64,000 nucleotides of DNA. Source: Geosiphon pyriformis. Its lineage: Eukaryota; Glomeromycota; Glomeromycetes; Archaeosporales; Geosiphonaceae. The DNA lies in the NCBI GenBank assembly GCA_016748015.1, contig JAAOMT010000322.1:36236-100235 (forward strand), written 5' to 3'. Each line of letters starts with the position of its first letter. Position 1 is the first letter of the stretch. The notes under the pieces are model-generated. The model had not been told where the DNA came from, ran no database searches, and saw nothing but the letters and a program-made list of their open reading frames with translations. Of this stretch, positions 26,455 through 37,656 are shown in pieces. The position numbers and the translations under genes were made by a program.

Positions 26455-27403
26455 ATTATTGAAACTTTTTGATTATTTAAAATTATCTATAAAATTAAAA
26501 TCAAATTTGAATAATTAAATATATAAAATTATAAATTTAATATTTGATCATTTATTCAAGATAATTTAAAAAAAAAGAAAGTGAATGCAGAAGTTGTTAA
26601 GAATATAAATTTTTTTTTGTTGATTAATATATAATAAAGTATTCATAATATAATTAATTGCTTGTGTATTTTTAATGAAAGAAAAGAAAAGATTCATTTT
26701 AATCTTTATTGTTTCAAAAAGCTTGTATGATTTTTTTATCAGATAAATTTTCGAATGTAATAAATTTTACATCCATACTGATCCAATTTTTGCATTTTCA
26801 ATCAATATTGGAAGTAATAGATTCCATTTGATTGAGTTTTGAGTTAATTGTTGAGAATGAAGAATTTGTTTTTTTTTAACAATGTTAAATGGTTATAACA
26901 GTAACTTTTTGTCATGATAGCTAGCTGGGAAAAAGACAAATACCTTGGAGAGTTTTTCTTTTTTCCTATAAAGTATAGAGGTAATAATATTTACTGCCTT
27001 AATTTCAATTTTGTTTTCTTTCCATTGGGATTTCTATTATTTTTAGAAATTCCAAGTCATAATATTTCCCGGCTTATGATCAATCATTGTGATACAGTTT
27101 ATTTCGACTGGCATAGTAAAAGACAATTGATCTTTAAGTGTTTCCAAAACTTCTTTTTCGAGAAATTTATATTTAGTTAGATAGCGATATTCATAATCTT
27201 CTAATAGATAATAAAGAGGAAATCTTTTTACCTGCATGAATTCTTTCTTTTCCTTCTAAAGCATTCAAACGAATGAACGAAGAAACCAAGAATAAATTAA
27301 TGAATAATTAATCTTTGAAAAAAATTTCCCAGAAAGCAAAAAACCACGTATTCCCCTTTTAGCTTCGTTGTACTCTGCATTTTTCACAAAATTATTATCG
27401 ATG

Positions 27404-27404
<1 letters not shown>

Positions 27405-27489
<85 letters not shown>
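27405..27489. repeat. Long AAT microsatellite (about 28 copies)
   Basis: 85 bases of uninterrupted ATA/AAT/TAA triplets, the longest perfect microsatellite in the window. It begins after ATCGATG and ends before CTTTATCCGG. Confidence 0.97.
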
Positions 27490-27777
27490 CTTTATCCGGT
27501 TGATTAAATGTGGTTCTAAAAAGATTCTTTTAAAAACAAATATATATTTTAGATGTGTTTTTTATTAAAAAAAGGGTTTTTAAATATGAAAAGTTTAATG
27601 AAAATCGTATAAGAGAAAGGGAAAGGAAAAGGAAAAAAGAAAAGATATAATGATTGAGCAAAAATTTTTCGTAATTATTTACAATTTTTAATGTTTAAAA
27701 AAAGCAATTTTCTTAAATAAAAGTAAAAAAACTTAATATTTTAAGAGAAAACCATTTAGTTAGTTATTTTTATTGAA

Positions 27778-27778
<1 letters not shown>

Positions 27779-27829
<51 letters not shown>
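27779..27829. repeat. ATT microsatellite (about 17 copies)
   Basis: 51 bases of ATT triplets, the complementary orientation of the AAT tract 290 bases upstream, so the two could pair as a long inverted repeat. Confidence 0.97.
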
Positions 27830-28435
27830 GCTATTATTTATGAATTGAAAAATAATCAAACCTATCAAATAAAAAAACTTATTATTTTTTTAATTTTTAC
27901 AATATACAATATACAATATATATTACTTGAACTTAACATAAAAAAATTAATTTTAATAATAAGTTAATAAAAAAATAAAAAAATTAAAAGTGATAATTAT
28001 TAAATCAAATTCTATTTTTGAAAATAATAAATAATAACTTTGAAAATTTATTTTGTAATATGTAATGTTTGGTTAAAATTACAAAAAGACTAATTTAAAT
28101 TATTTGGTTTGCATAATTTCTTTATTAAATTTGTTTTTTATTAACTTAATAACTATTTTTAATATATAGTTATTAAATATTAAAGGCATAAAATTTAAAA
28201 AATATTAATTTTTTAATGTAAATAATTTAATTATTTATGCGCTTTCCATTGGCTTATTACAATTTTAATTTTGATTTGTGTTAATTATCAATTATTTAAT
28301 TATATAATCAAAATCTAGATTTAATCAAAAATTTTTTGTCGTTAAATTCGAACTATTTTATCAGCAGTCAACTGATCCAATCTTTAACAAGTTGGTTTGC
28401 CAAGTTCCCTCCAACCTCACAGACTTAATTTCTTG
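27830..28435. other. AT-rich upstream region of WRS1
   Basis: Low-complexity A/T DNA to about 28,320, then more balanced sequence with CpG (TTCGAAC near 28,347) leading to the WRS1 start. The final 100 bases are the likely core promoter. No factor site is claimed. Confidence 0.35.
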
Positions 28436-30545
28436 ATGGCAGATATTAACATGTATTTCGTCCTTTTATTAGATTAAATATTTTTCATCTTAATTATATT
28501 TTATTATAGAGTGAGAACTTGTCTTAACTTTTAGTGTAAAATCAACCCTTTCCTTGGAGACTACGGAAGCAAGCAATCAAGAACAATTGGTCACCCCCTG
28601 GGATGTCGAGGGTGCTGTTATTGATGGCAAGCCTCAAGCAATTGACTATGATAAGCTCATTGTGCAATTCGGGACAAAACCGATTGACGCTGAGTTACTG
28701 CAAAGACTTGAGACCTTGACTGGCCGCAAACCCCATGTTTTCTTAAGGAGAGGTGTTTTCTTTTCTCATCGGTATTTCTCTGTCCACTTAAAAATATTGG
28801 TTTGTTTTTCTTACCTTTTAAGTAAAATTAATTAATGTATTTTTTAGAGAACTTTCACGCATTCTCGACCGATATGAACAAAAGAAACCATTTTATTTAT
28901 ATACAGGTCGTGGACCAAGCAGCACAAGCATGCATCTTGGCCATATGATCCCGTTTGTTTTTTGCCAGTATAGCATAAATTTCCCAATTTTTGTTCAATT
29001 TCTATATCATTATGCAAGATTTATATAATATTATTTTATTAGATGGTTACAAGAAGTTTTTGATGTACCACTGGTAATCCAATTGACCGGTCAGTTTGTT
29101 ACCTTTTGAAATACTGGCCTCATAAAATTGGGGTTTTGTCTTCTTATCTTCGATACCACTTTTTCACGATTCGTGCATAAGATGATGAAAAGTTTTTGTT
29201 CAAACCTGATCTCACTTTGGATCAAGCGCGTAAATTCGCTTATGAAAACGCGAAAGATATCATAGCCTGCGGTTTCAAACTTGAAAAGACTTTTATATTT
29301 TCGGATTCTGATTATGTTGGGTATTTACAGTTGCTAAAGTTTGCCTTTTGATTAAGCCATTAAATTATATTAATTTTCTCCTAATACCCTTTTTAACCTT
29401 TTTAGGGGACCTTTCTATCATAATATTGTAAAGATCGCAAAGAGCATTACCACTAGTCAGTCAAAGTCGACATTTGGATTTAATGACAGGTCTATGGATA
29501 TATTTTTTAATATGCCTTACCCAAACAGTGATTTCTCGCTTATATTTTTCTAATTCGAAATTTATAGTGATTGTATCGGAAAAATCCACTTTGTCGCAAT
29601 TCAAGCCGCACCTTCGTTCTCTAATTCCTTCCCACAGATTTTTGGTAGCAAAAGTGATATTCCTTGTCTAATTCCATGTGCTATTGATCAGGTATCAATA
29701 GCAATGTTTTAATTATAGATGGGTGTTGTATCGCGGTGATGGGTTAAGGTCCTTGATATTTATAGGATCCATACTTCCGGTTAACCCGTGACGTAGCACA
29801 TAAACTTAAATATCCTAAGCCCTGCCTAATTCACGCAAAGTTTTTTCCGGCATTACAGGTATCTAAGAGACTCTTCATACACAGACATTTTAACATATTA
29901 ATCTTTCATAATTTCTATTATACCAGGGTCCACAAACAAAAATGTCAGCTTCTCTAGACACTTCCGCTATATTCTTGTCTGACACTGCTACGCAAATCAA
30001 AAAAAAGGTTGGATTATTTTTAAATCTGGTTAGTCTTGGCTTCCCATTCTAATTAAAAATTTTAGATAAATAAATATGCCTTTTCTGGAGGAGCTGATAC
30101 CCTTGAGCTTCACAAATTGAATGGGGGAAATCCAGACGTTGATGTCGCTTATCAATACTTGACCATGTTTTTAAATGACGATGAAGAATTAGCCGAAATT
30201 TATAAAGTTTGTATCGTCATATCATCGATTTTGAGTCTTTGACCATTTTTCGATTCATTATTTGTACTTTTGATAGAATTATAAATCTGGCGTTTTGATG
30301 ACGGGCGAGTTGAAGGCAAGATGTATTGCCCTTCTACAAGATTTTGTCCGGAATTTTCAAAAAGTATGTTCATCGTTATTTTTCTTGATATTGGTAGCAC
30401 AAATCTTGATGATTTTTTTTGAAACACATAGCTCAAGTCCCAGGTAACCGATGATTTAGTAACAAAGTTCATGGATCCGAACAGAACGATTTTTGTCGAG
30501 GGTCTCGATGGAAAGAAATCAGAGGGAAAAGTAATTAACAAATAA
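28436..30545 (+). CDS. WRS1: Tryptophanyl-tRNA synthetase, cytosolic
   Basis: Class I synthetase charging tRNA-Trp. Twelve exons: 28436-28452, 28535-28771, 28848-28967, 29043-29089, 29182-29320, 29406-29489, 29568-29691, 29766-29858, 29927-30007, 30066-30206, 30277-30363 and 30432-30545, giving 427 residues. The long first frame has no ATG (its first possible start is TTG). A 17-nt first exon, ATG plus five residues, joins it in phase through a GTATTT donor and TTTTAG acceptor; this micro-exon is inferred. Signatures are [28 protein letters not shown] with the HIGH-like HLGHM at about 113, IPCAIDQDPYFR, the KMSAS loop at 292-296 and NKYAFSGG. These follow eukaryotic rather than bacterial or mitochondrial enzymes. 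Its stop is 47 bases from that of TRP1 on the opposite strand. Confidence 0.93.
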
Positions 30546-30592
30546 AAAGACCTAAAGATTAGTTTACTGGCTTGTATAACTTTAATAAAAAT

Positions 30593-32959
30593 TTATTGAG
30601 AATCATTCTCATGCACTATTCCACCCTTTCGAGTCCCGCCATCATCATTTTCATCATCATCACCCCCACCACCACCACCACCACCACCATCATCATCATC
30701 ATTATAAACCACTGATTTTGCATTCTTTATAAAATCCTTGATTTTTTGAGGATCTTTGATATTTTCAGTTTCAATACCGCTAGACACATCTACTGCCCAT
30801 GGTTTAACCTGCTTAACAGCCTCCTTCACATTTTCAGGTGTCAAACCCCCAGATAATATCAATGGAAAATTACCCCCAGCGCTTTTTTTGATTGACAGAG
30901 CGATATTCCAATCAAAGGTCACACCTGCCCCACCATGTGTAACTGATCCTTTCACTTTGGTGTCAAGCAGACAGTAAGCATTATAGCCGGCTTGAGTTAC
31001 AAGAGTAGGGTTCGCAAATTCTTCGTCAATATGGAAAGCCTTTATAACTGGCACTGGTAAAAATTTTGCAAGGTCCAACGGCTCATCACCATGAAGTTGT
31101 ATGAGGTCCAGTTTCAAGTAATCAACAATGACTGTGATTTCTTCCAATGTTTGATTTTGAAAAACACCAACCAAGAGTGGTTTACGTGCGTGATTAATTC
31201 GTGACGCGTGTAATTGAAACCAATCATGTTGTCCGGATAAGATATTTCCTTTGTTTTCTGTGAAACGTTTGATATCAATTTCCACTTGTCTTTCAAATTG
31301 AAGTTCACGGATTACAGTAACAATTTCCAAGGCACTATCGATTGAAACTTGACGTTTAGATTTAGCAAAAATAAGTCCAATTAGATCTGCCCCAGCATCT
31401 ACAGCCTCCATTGCAGCCTCGACAGTAGACACACCACAAATTTTTACTAAGGGGGTTTTGGCAGTATTAAAAGTAATTCCACTAGAATTTATGGCTTCTT
31501 CTATACCTAAGATTTCATGAATAAATGTACGTTTATTCTCTGCTCTCATCAAAGCTTCTCCGATTAATAAGGCTCCAACACCTTGATCAAGGTAATCGAT
31601 AACATCTTGGCGTCGGGTGATACCGCTTAAAGCCGCCAAGATAACACCCTCAGGCACCATTTCTGCTAAACGAGATGTAGTCTGCATATCTACATCAAAA
31701 CTATTGAGATTTCTGTTATTAACACCAATTACTTGAGCACCCAATTTTATTGCCCTTTTCATTTCTTCTTCATTATTAACTTCTACCAAAGGCTCCATAC
31801 CAAGATTTTTGGCAAACTTATACAATTCCAAAAGTTGGGAATCGGACAATAAAGCAACAATCAACAGTACTGTATCTGCGCCATAAAGACGAGCTTCCAT
31901 AATCTGATAAGTATCGACAATAAAATCCTTTCGCAATATTGCTGGACGATTAGGAATGCTTGAGATAATGTCTCGAACTTGACGAAGATCATTCAAGGTA
32001 CCCTTGAACCATTTTTCTTCTGTTAATACTGATATTGTAGAGGCACCAGCTTTTGCGTAAGAAAGGGCTTGCTCCGCGGCATTAACCGACAGATCAATAT
32101 TGCCTTTGCTTGGAGAGGCACGTTTCACCTCAGCAAGAATGGCCGGATACTTTGGTAAATTTTGCTTGATCCTAGCTACAAAATCGATCAAAGGAGGTGC
32201 AACGTTCAATGAAAGTAGTTTTCGAAAATCATTGGGTGTTGATCCGGGCATTTTTTTGGCTGCTGCTATATCCTCCAATCTCTGTTTATGAATTTTTTGT
32301 AGAATACTGTGAATAGCTTGCTCTTGTACCGTGACTTTTGAGAGTGGAATCTTTATACCAAAAGTTGGATTTTCATTCCAGATGCCCCCTTTAAGTTTTA
32401 GGAAATTTGAAAGCATAGTTTTTCCATGTTCACTAATCACACTTTCTGGATGGAATTGCACCCCTTCAATCGTGAATTCTCGATGTCTAATCCCCATAAT
32501 GACCCCATTTTCGGTCCAGCTAGTAACTTCAAGTACTTCCGGAACTGTTGGAGGTTGACCGGATAATGAATGATACCGGGTTGCTAAGATGTCTAAAGGA
32601 ACATTAATAAACAACCCTTTGGAGTCATGTTTAATTTTTGAGGTTTTCCCGTGGACGATTTCCCCAGCGTATGCAACTTTTCCACCAAATACCTCGAAGA
32701 TACATTGTTCACCAAGGCAAATACCCAATATTGGGATTTTGCCGGCAAAGTGTAGAATTGCTTCACGAGAAATACCCGTTTCCTTTGACGGGTGACCGGG
32801 TCCGGGGGAAATTAAAAGGTTTATAGGTTTTAGAGATGTTATGTGTTCTATAGTCGTCTGGTCATTACGAAAAACTTGAACGTTGGCACCAAGTTCACTG
32901 AGATATTGGTAAATGTTCCATGTAAACGAGTCATAATTGTCAATTAGAACTGTAGTCAT
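30593..32959 (-). CDS. TRP1: Trifunctional tryptophan biosynthesis protein (TrpG-TrpC-TrpF)
   Basis: Single-exon gene of 788 residues. Residues 1 to about 200 form the glutamine amidotransferase of anthranilate synthase, with nucleophile Cys81 in GICLGEQC and His-Glu in QFHPES. About 230-490 is indole-3-glycerol-phosphate synthase (LAEVKRASPSKGNI, ILRKDFIVD, GVNNRNL, LIGEALM). About 505-755 is phosphoribosylanthranilate isomerase (VKICGVST, LIGLIFAKSKRQV, QLHGDEP, SGGLTPENV, VDVSSGIE). This fused order is the filamentous-fungal arrangement; it needs a separate TrpE partner. The C-terminal roughly 35 residues are an unusual Asp/Gly homopolymer tail encoded by CAT/CAC repeats (plus strand about 30645-30700). 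It is intronless, unlike nearly every neighbour, and divergent from ARP3. Confidence 0.97.
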   Translation of the reverse strand: MTTVLIDNYDSFTWNIYQYLSELGANVQVFRNDQTTIEHITSLKPINLLISPGPGHPSKETGISREAILHFAGKIPILGICLGEQCIFEVFGGKVAYAGEIVHGKTSKIKHDSKGLFINVPLDILATRYHSLSGQPPTVPEVLEVTSWTENGVIMGIRHREFTIEGVQFHPESVISEHGKTMLSNFLKLKGGIWNENPTFGIKIPLSKVTVQEQAIHSILQKIHKQRLEDIAAAKKMPGSTPNDFRKLLSLNVAPPLIDFVARIKQNLPKYPAILAEVKRASPSKGNIDLSVNAAEQALSYAKAGASTISVLTEEKWFKGTLNDLRQVRDIISSIPNRPAILRKDFIVDTYQIMEARLYGADTVLLIVALLSDSQLLELYKFAKNLGMEPLVEVNNEEEMKRAIKLGAQVIGVNNRNLNSFDVDMQTTSRLAEMVPEGVILAALSGITRRQDVIDYLDQGVGALLIGEALMRAENKRTFIHEILGIEEAINSSGITFNTAKTPLVKICGVSTVEAAMEAVDAGADLIGLIFAKSKRQVSIDSALEIVTVIRELQFERQVEIDIKRFTENKGNILSGQHDWFQLHASRINHARKPLLVGVFQNQTLEEITVIVDYLKLDLIQLHGDEPLDLAKFLPVPVIKAFHIDEEFANPTLVTQAGYNAYCLLDTKVKGSVTHGGAGVTFDWNIALSIKKSAGGNFPLILSGGLTPENVKEAVKQVKPWAVDVSSGIETENIKDPQKIKDFIKNAKSVVYNDDDDGGGGGGGGGDDDENDDGGTRKGGIVHENDSQ

Positions 32960-33124
32960 TTTTTCAAAAGTGGAAGAGATATTGCGAATAATAAAATTCA
33001 GGTTTTAAAGATCTCGATTATTCGATGACACTAATCCAAATTAGTCTCGAACATTGATATAACATCTACACTGGATTTACAATTGCACTATTTCTTGACT
33101 TTTCGTCTTCGAAATATAAGAAAA
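32960..33124. promoter_or_regulatory. Divergent promoter region, TRP1 / ARP3
   Basis: 165 bases between two oppositely oriented start codons. Contains CTTTTCGTCTTCGAAATATAAG close to the ARP3 start. Both promoters must fit here; no factor site is assigned. Confidence 0.45.
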
Positions 33125-34959
33125 ATGTCTGTGAGGCTGCCACCAGTTATTATGGATAATGGAACGGGGTAGGTTTTAGATTCATTCTTCCAAAGTCAAT
33201 TTATGGTCAATCTAAGTACTTCTCCACGCCAGGTACACAAAGCTAGGCTTTGCCGGGAACAACGCCCCGTCCTTTGTTTTTCCAACGGTGATTGCTACGC
33301 GTGATTCAACAGGGTCGTCAGGCCCGTCGCTTCCTTCAAAACAGTCACACATGTCAGGAAATATTGCCTCGAAACGTGGAATAGAAGACTTAGATTTCTT
33401 CATTGGAGACGAAGCCATTTTTAACTCTAAAACTTATGGACTTCATTATCCGATAAGACATGGACAAATTGAAAATTGGGATCACATGGAACGATTTTGG
33501 GAACAGAGTATCTTCAAGTACCTGAGGTGTGAACCCGAAGATCATTATTTTCTTTTGGTATGTGGTGGATCTGACCCAAAGTAATTCTAAATCCAAATTT
33601 TGATCCGCGTTAAATTAACATACATGCTAGACCTCTGACCAATTCTTTTATATGATAAATGAATCCTAGACAGAGCCCCCGCTTAACGCTCCTGAGAATC
33701 GAGAACAAACTGCGGAAATTATGTTTGAATCCTTTAATATCCAAGGCCTTTACATTGCAGTACAGGCGGTTTTAGCTTTAGCCGCAAGTTGGGCTACAAA
33801 AGAAGTGAAGGATTATGTATTGACGGGTACCGTTATTGACAGTGGTGATGGTGTAACTCATGTCATACCGGTGGTGCGTTCTTTTGAATTAAGACTATTA
33901 GCTCATTTTCAACGCATTTTTCGTTGCCTAATTACTTCTGGCTTGAAAGGCGGAAGGTTATGTTATAGGATCTTCAATTAAACACATCCCGATTGCTGGA
34001 CGTGATATCACTTATTTTGTTCAACAACTTTTACGGGATCGTAATGAAGATATTCCGAAAGAAGATTCTTTAAAAGTTGCCGAAAGAATTAAAGAACAAT
34101 ATTCTTACGTTTGTCCTGATATCGTGAAAGAGTTTAAGCGGTATGATCAAGAAGGTGATAAATATTTTCAAAAATATAACGGAGTAAATACTGTGACGGG
34201 AAAGGTTTGTGGAAAAAACAAGGTCAACGAATTTACTTTCATTTGAATTCAAATTTCATCAAATTCAAATTTTTAGTCTTACGAAGTCGATGTTGGTTAT
34301 GAAAGGTTTTTGGGGCCAGAGATTTTTTTTAATCCTGAAATCGCCTCATCAGATTTCTTGACTCCAATCCCTGAAGTTGTTGATAATGTAATCCAATCTT
34401 GTCCTATTGATACTCGACGTGGATTATACAAGGTATCCACATTAATTTTCCTGCTTTAAATCGTTATTCGAAACTATGAAATTTATAAATCCTGAACTCT
34501 TTAATCTAGAACATTGTATTATCCGGCGGATCTACAATGTTTAAAGACTTCGGGAAACGTCTGCAGCGAGATATTAAGCGCCTCGTGGATATTCGAGTGA
34601 GACGAAGTGAAGAGCTAAGTGGCGGTTTGATCAAGGCGAGTTCTCAAAAATTATTTGCCCATAAATTTTTGGTGACTAAACAAAGTTTTTTCTATTTTAG
34701 GCCACTGGAGTAGATGTTAATGTGATTTCTCATAAAAAACAGCGGTACGCTGTATGGTACGGCGGATCCCTGTTAGGCAAAACGGTGAGCGGGCGTTAAA
34801 ATTCAGTTCGTTCGATTTATTGAGCGCTACTCAAAATAAATTTTGATTCCGATTCTCCAGGGTGAATTCTATTCTTATTGCCATTCTAAAGCTGAATATG
34901 AAGAACATGGACCAAGTATCTGCCGGCATAATCGTGTTTTCGGAAGTTTGAATGCCTAG
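33125..34959 (+). CDS. ARP3: Actin-related protein 3 (Arp2/3 complex)
   Basis: Subunit of the seven-protein Arp2/3 complex that nucleates branched actin filaments at cortical patches. Eight exons (33125-33168, 33233-33557, 33670-33873, 33950-34204, 34277-34432, 34510-34635, 34701-34784, 34861-34959) give 430 residues, compared with 418 in human. The ATP-binding actin fold is clear: [16 protein letters not shown] at the N-terminus, [84 protein letters not shown] and a GPSICRHN C-terminus. These assign Arp3 rather than actin or Arp2. The intron after exon 6 is GC-AG. No truncation seen. Confidence 0.97.
34636..34700 (+). other. GC-AG intron in ARP3
   Basis: Exon 6 ends GGTTTGATCAAG and is followed by GCGAGT. 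The acceptor TTTTAG is at 34700, restoring the conserved reading ...[13 protein letters not shown]. No GT donor gives a working frame. Length 65 nt. Confidence 0.8.
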
Positions 34960-35200
34960 CGTAAAAAATGTAAATTATTGATCGGAGTCGAAAAGGCCTT
35001 TATTTAAATGAAACGCAAGGTAATTAATGTATTTGTTTAGAACCTATTCAGAGTCGATTGATATCAAATTTTTATGAAGCCCCTTAAAAAATTAGAAAGT
35101 TTTTCAATTAAAACAGTTGAACTATTTAAACTGGAATTTTGATAAAGTATAATTTGTAGCCATTATCATTGTGTATCGTTAAAGATTAAGATAATCAGAG

Positions 35201-37656
35201 ATGAACAAATTTATACAAAACTTAAAAGTTTCCAAACTCAATAAATTTTCTCCGCTCCCAAGGTTTCTTTTACAAAGCAGACTACTTAACAACTGGAACA
35301 GACAGCGTGTGGTTTTTGATAACAATAGTAGAGTTATTGGTACCGATAAGCAGCGGTTTAGTAATAATAGCAACACAAAAATATTGGAAAAGACCATAAA
35401 ACTCATGTCTAACAAGGGTAGTTTCACTACCCCTGAGAAAAACGGAATCATCAAACCTTCACAACACATAAAAAAAGGAGACAAAGTTGCGCATTTTGAA
35501 CAAGATGGTGAGTGATTTATAATAAAAGTTCAAAAAGCCTTTGAACAATTGGTTGGGAAAAAGTTTCCAAAATTCGTTATTTGCCTCCCAGAACACTTCA
35601 AAATTAAAAAAAAACAACAATAGATGTATTGTGAGGAATGATTTCTTGATGAGTTATCAAAATATCGAATTAAAAGGAATCATATCGTAAGGGTATCTTA
35701 ATTAACAAAACTAGGATTATTGGTTATTCTTTTGGTGGGAGGGGTATTTGGAGATGGGATCGAGATTTATGCTGAAGAGAAATGAATGAATTTCCTACAT
35801 CTCTATTCTAGTATGGTCCATTTTCACACCACTCGCAGCTCAATTGAATGCCGTGAATCTTGGGCAAGGGTTTATGAAGTAAGTATTTGGGGTTAATGAG
35901 TTAAACATTATGGATTTTTGAATTTTTGAATTTTTGGTTGCATTAGTTATCTCTAAGATCATAAAGAGAACTTCTAGATTCTATTTATTAGTTTCCTTCT
36001 TTCATAACAATATCAATTGGATTAATGAATTTTGAACTCTAAAAATAATAGTTTCCCTCCACCGGATTTCGTTAAAGAAGCCGCAAAGAATGCAATTATG
36101 GATAACGAGTGTAATCAGTACAGGTGAATAAATTTACACATTATATTTTTTTCGAGGAATTTTTTTCTGGGGATGATTGTAATGAAAAATCTTTTTTTGG
36201 CCACTAGTCATCCAAAAGGACGGATAAGACTACGTAAAGCATTAGCAAAAGCCTATGAACCGTTATTCGGGAATCGAAATCTTGATCCGGAGATGGAGAT
36301 TATTGTTACCGCGGGTGCTAATGGAGGTAGAATTATGTTTCCCATGGCCAAAATTGTGTATTATGAACCATAACTGAAATGGTTAAATTGAATTCATCCT
36401 GGTGGTTTCGTTTTTCATTGTAAATAGGAATGTATGCCATCTTTGCCGGGTACCTAGATGACGGGGATGAAGTGATTCTGATGGAGCCCTTTTTTGATCA
36501 ATATGTGGTATGGTTGATCTTTTTCTAATTTATTGATAATCTTCAAGTTGATAATTAACTAATAATTAATATTATAAGACTTTCTTCCTTTACGTACCTT
36601 CTTTACAAGGCAAATATAACAATGAACGGTGGGGTACCTGTTTATATACCATTACGGGTGGAAGGTGACTCCAACTCGACAATTTCTTCCGCAAAATGGA
36701 CATTAGATATCGCCGAACTACGGTCAAAAATCACCCCACGAACAAAAATAATCGTACTGAATACTCCGCATAATCCAGTTGGGAAAGTTTTCTCGCGAGA
36801 TGAGTTGCATGAAATTGGACAAGTTGCTATCGATTATAACTTATTAATTATTAGTGATGAAGTGGTAGGGAGTGTCGGAATAGCATTTTATTGATGGTTC
36901 AAAACAAATTACTTTAAAGCATATTATGTTCATCAATATAATTCTTATTTGATATCTTCTACTCGTATCGCAGTACGACCGGTTATATTTTCGACCGGAT
37001 ACTCATGAACGTATCGCCAATCTACCCGGGATGTGGGAACGTACAATTACTGTTGGCAGTGGTGGGAAAACTTTTGGTACTACTGGGTGGCGTGTGGGAT
37101 GGTTGATTGGACCGGCTATTCTAATTGAAACTGCTCTTGCCGCGCACACAAGAATTTTATTTTGTACCAATTCACCCCTTCAGGTAACGGAAAATTAAAC
37201 CAATAATTGATATTATAAATTATCAACAAATTCTAACTGGATAACAAATAGGAAGCAATTGCAATCGGATTTGAAAAAGCCGATGAGAATCAATACTTTG
37301 ACACCCAAATCGTCGAATATGGACGTAAACGTGACAAACTAATGCGAGTATTCGATGAATTAGGACTTCCATATACGATACCCCAAGGAAGTTATTTCAT
37401 CCTGGTAAACACTTCCCGAATTAAAATCCCTCCCGGGTATCCGTTCCCAGCCATAATCAAGAACCGACCAAAAGATTTTCAAACGTGTTATTGGCTGGCA
37501 AAAGAGATTGGAGTGGTAGGCATTCCACCGAGTGAATTTTATTCACCACCTAATCGTCATTTGGCTGTCGATTATGCCCGATTTGCCTTTTGTAAAACTG
37601 ATGAGACTTTAGAAGATGCGGAGAAAGCGTTCAAAAAGTTAAAAAAGTTTATTTAA
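35201..37656 (+). CDS. BNA3: Kynurenine aminotransferase (fold-type I PLP enzyme)
   Basis: Transaminates kynurenine to kynurenic acid and may accept other amino acids or act as a cysteine-S-conjugate lyase. Eight exons (35201-35507, 35812-35878, 36052-36123, 36208-36326, 36428-36507, 36610-36864, 36974-37183, 37252-37656) give 504 residues. The first roughly 100 residues are Lys/Arg/Asn/Leu-rich without acids at the start (MNKFIQNLKVSKLNKF), suggesting mitochondrial import. The catalytic part has LGQGFMNFPPP, NECNQYSHPKG, VTAGANGG, EPFFDQY, LNTPHNPVGKVF, ISDEVYDRLYF, PLP-lysine K332 in VGSGGKTFGTTGWRVGW and FAFCKTDETL. Expected fold-type I residues are present. Exact substrate is inferred from family resemblance to yeast Bna3 and mammalian KYAT. 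Confidence 0.9.

Larger units (their letters stand above)
26390..27500. other. CpG-retaining islet with weak coding signal
   Basis: Unlike the flanking AT block this kilobase retains many CpG (for example near 26,392, 26,420, 26,436, 26,452, 27,069, 27,105, 27,272, 27,347 and 27,365). The minus strand has an open frame at 27237-27043 (64 codons; M-Q-V-K-R-F start, LEKEVLETLKDQLSF inside). Just upstream is an overlapping open piece containing RLNALEGKER. The plus strand is also open at 26914-27180. I cannot assign a family or a complete exon structure. It may be a younger insertion or a gene fragment. Confidence 0.25.
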
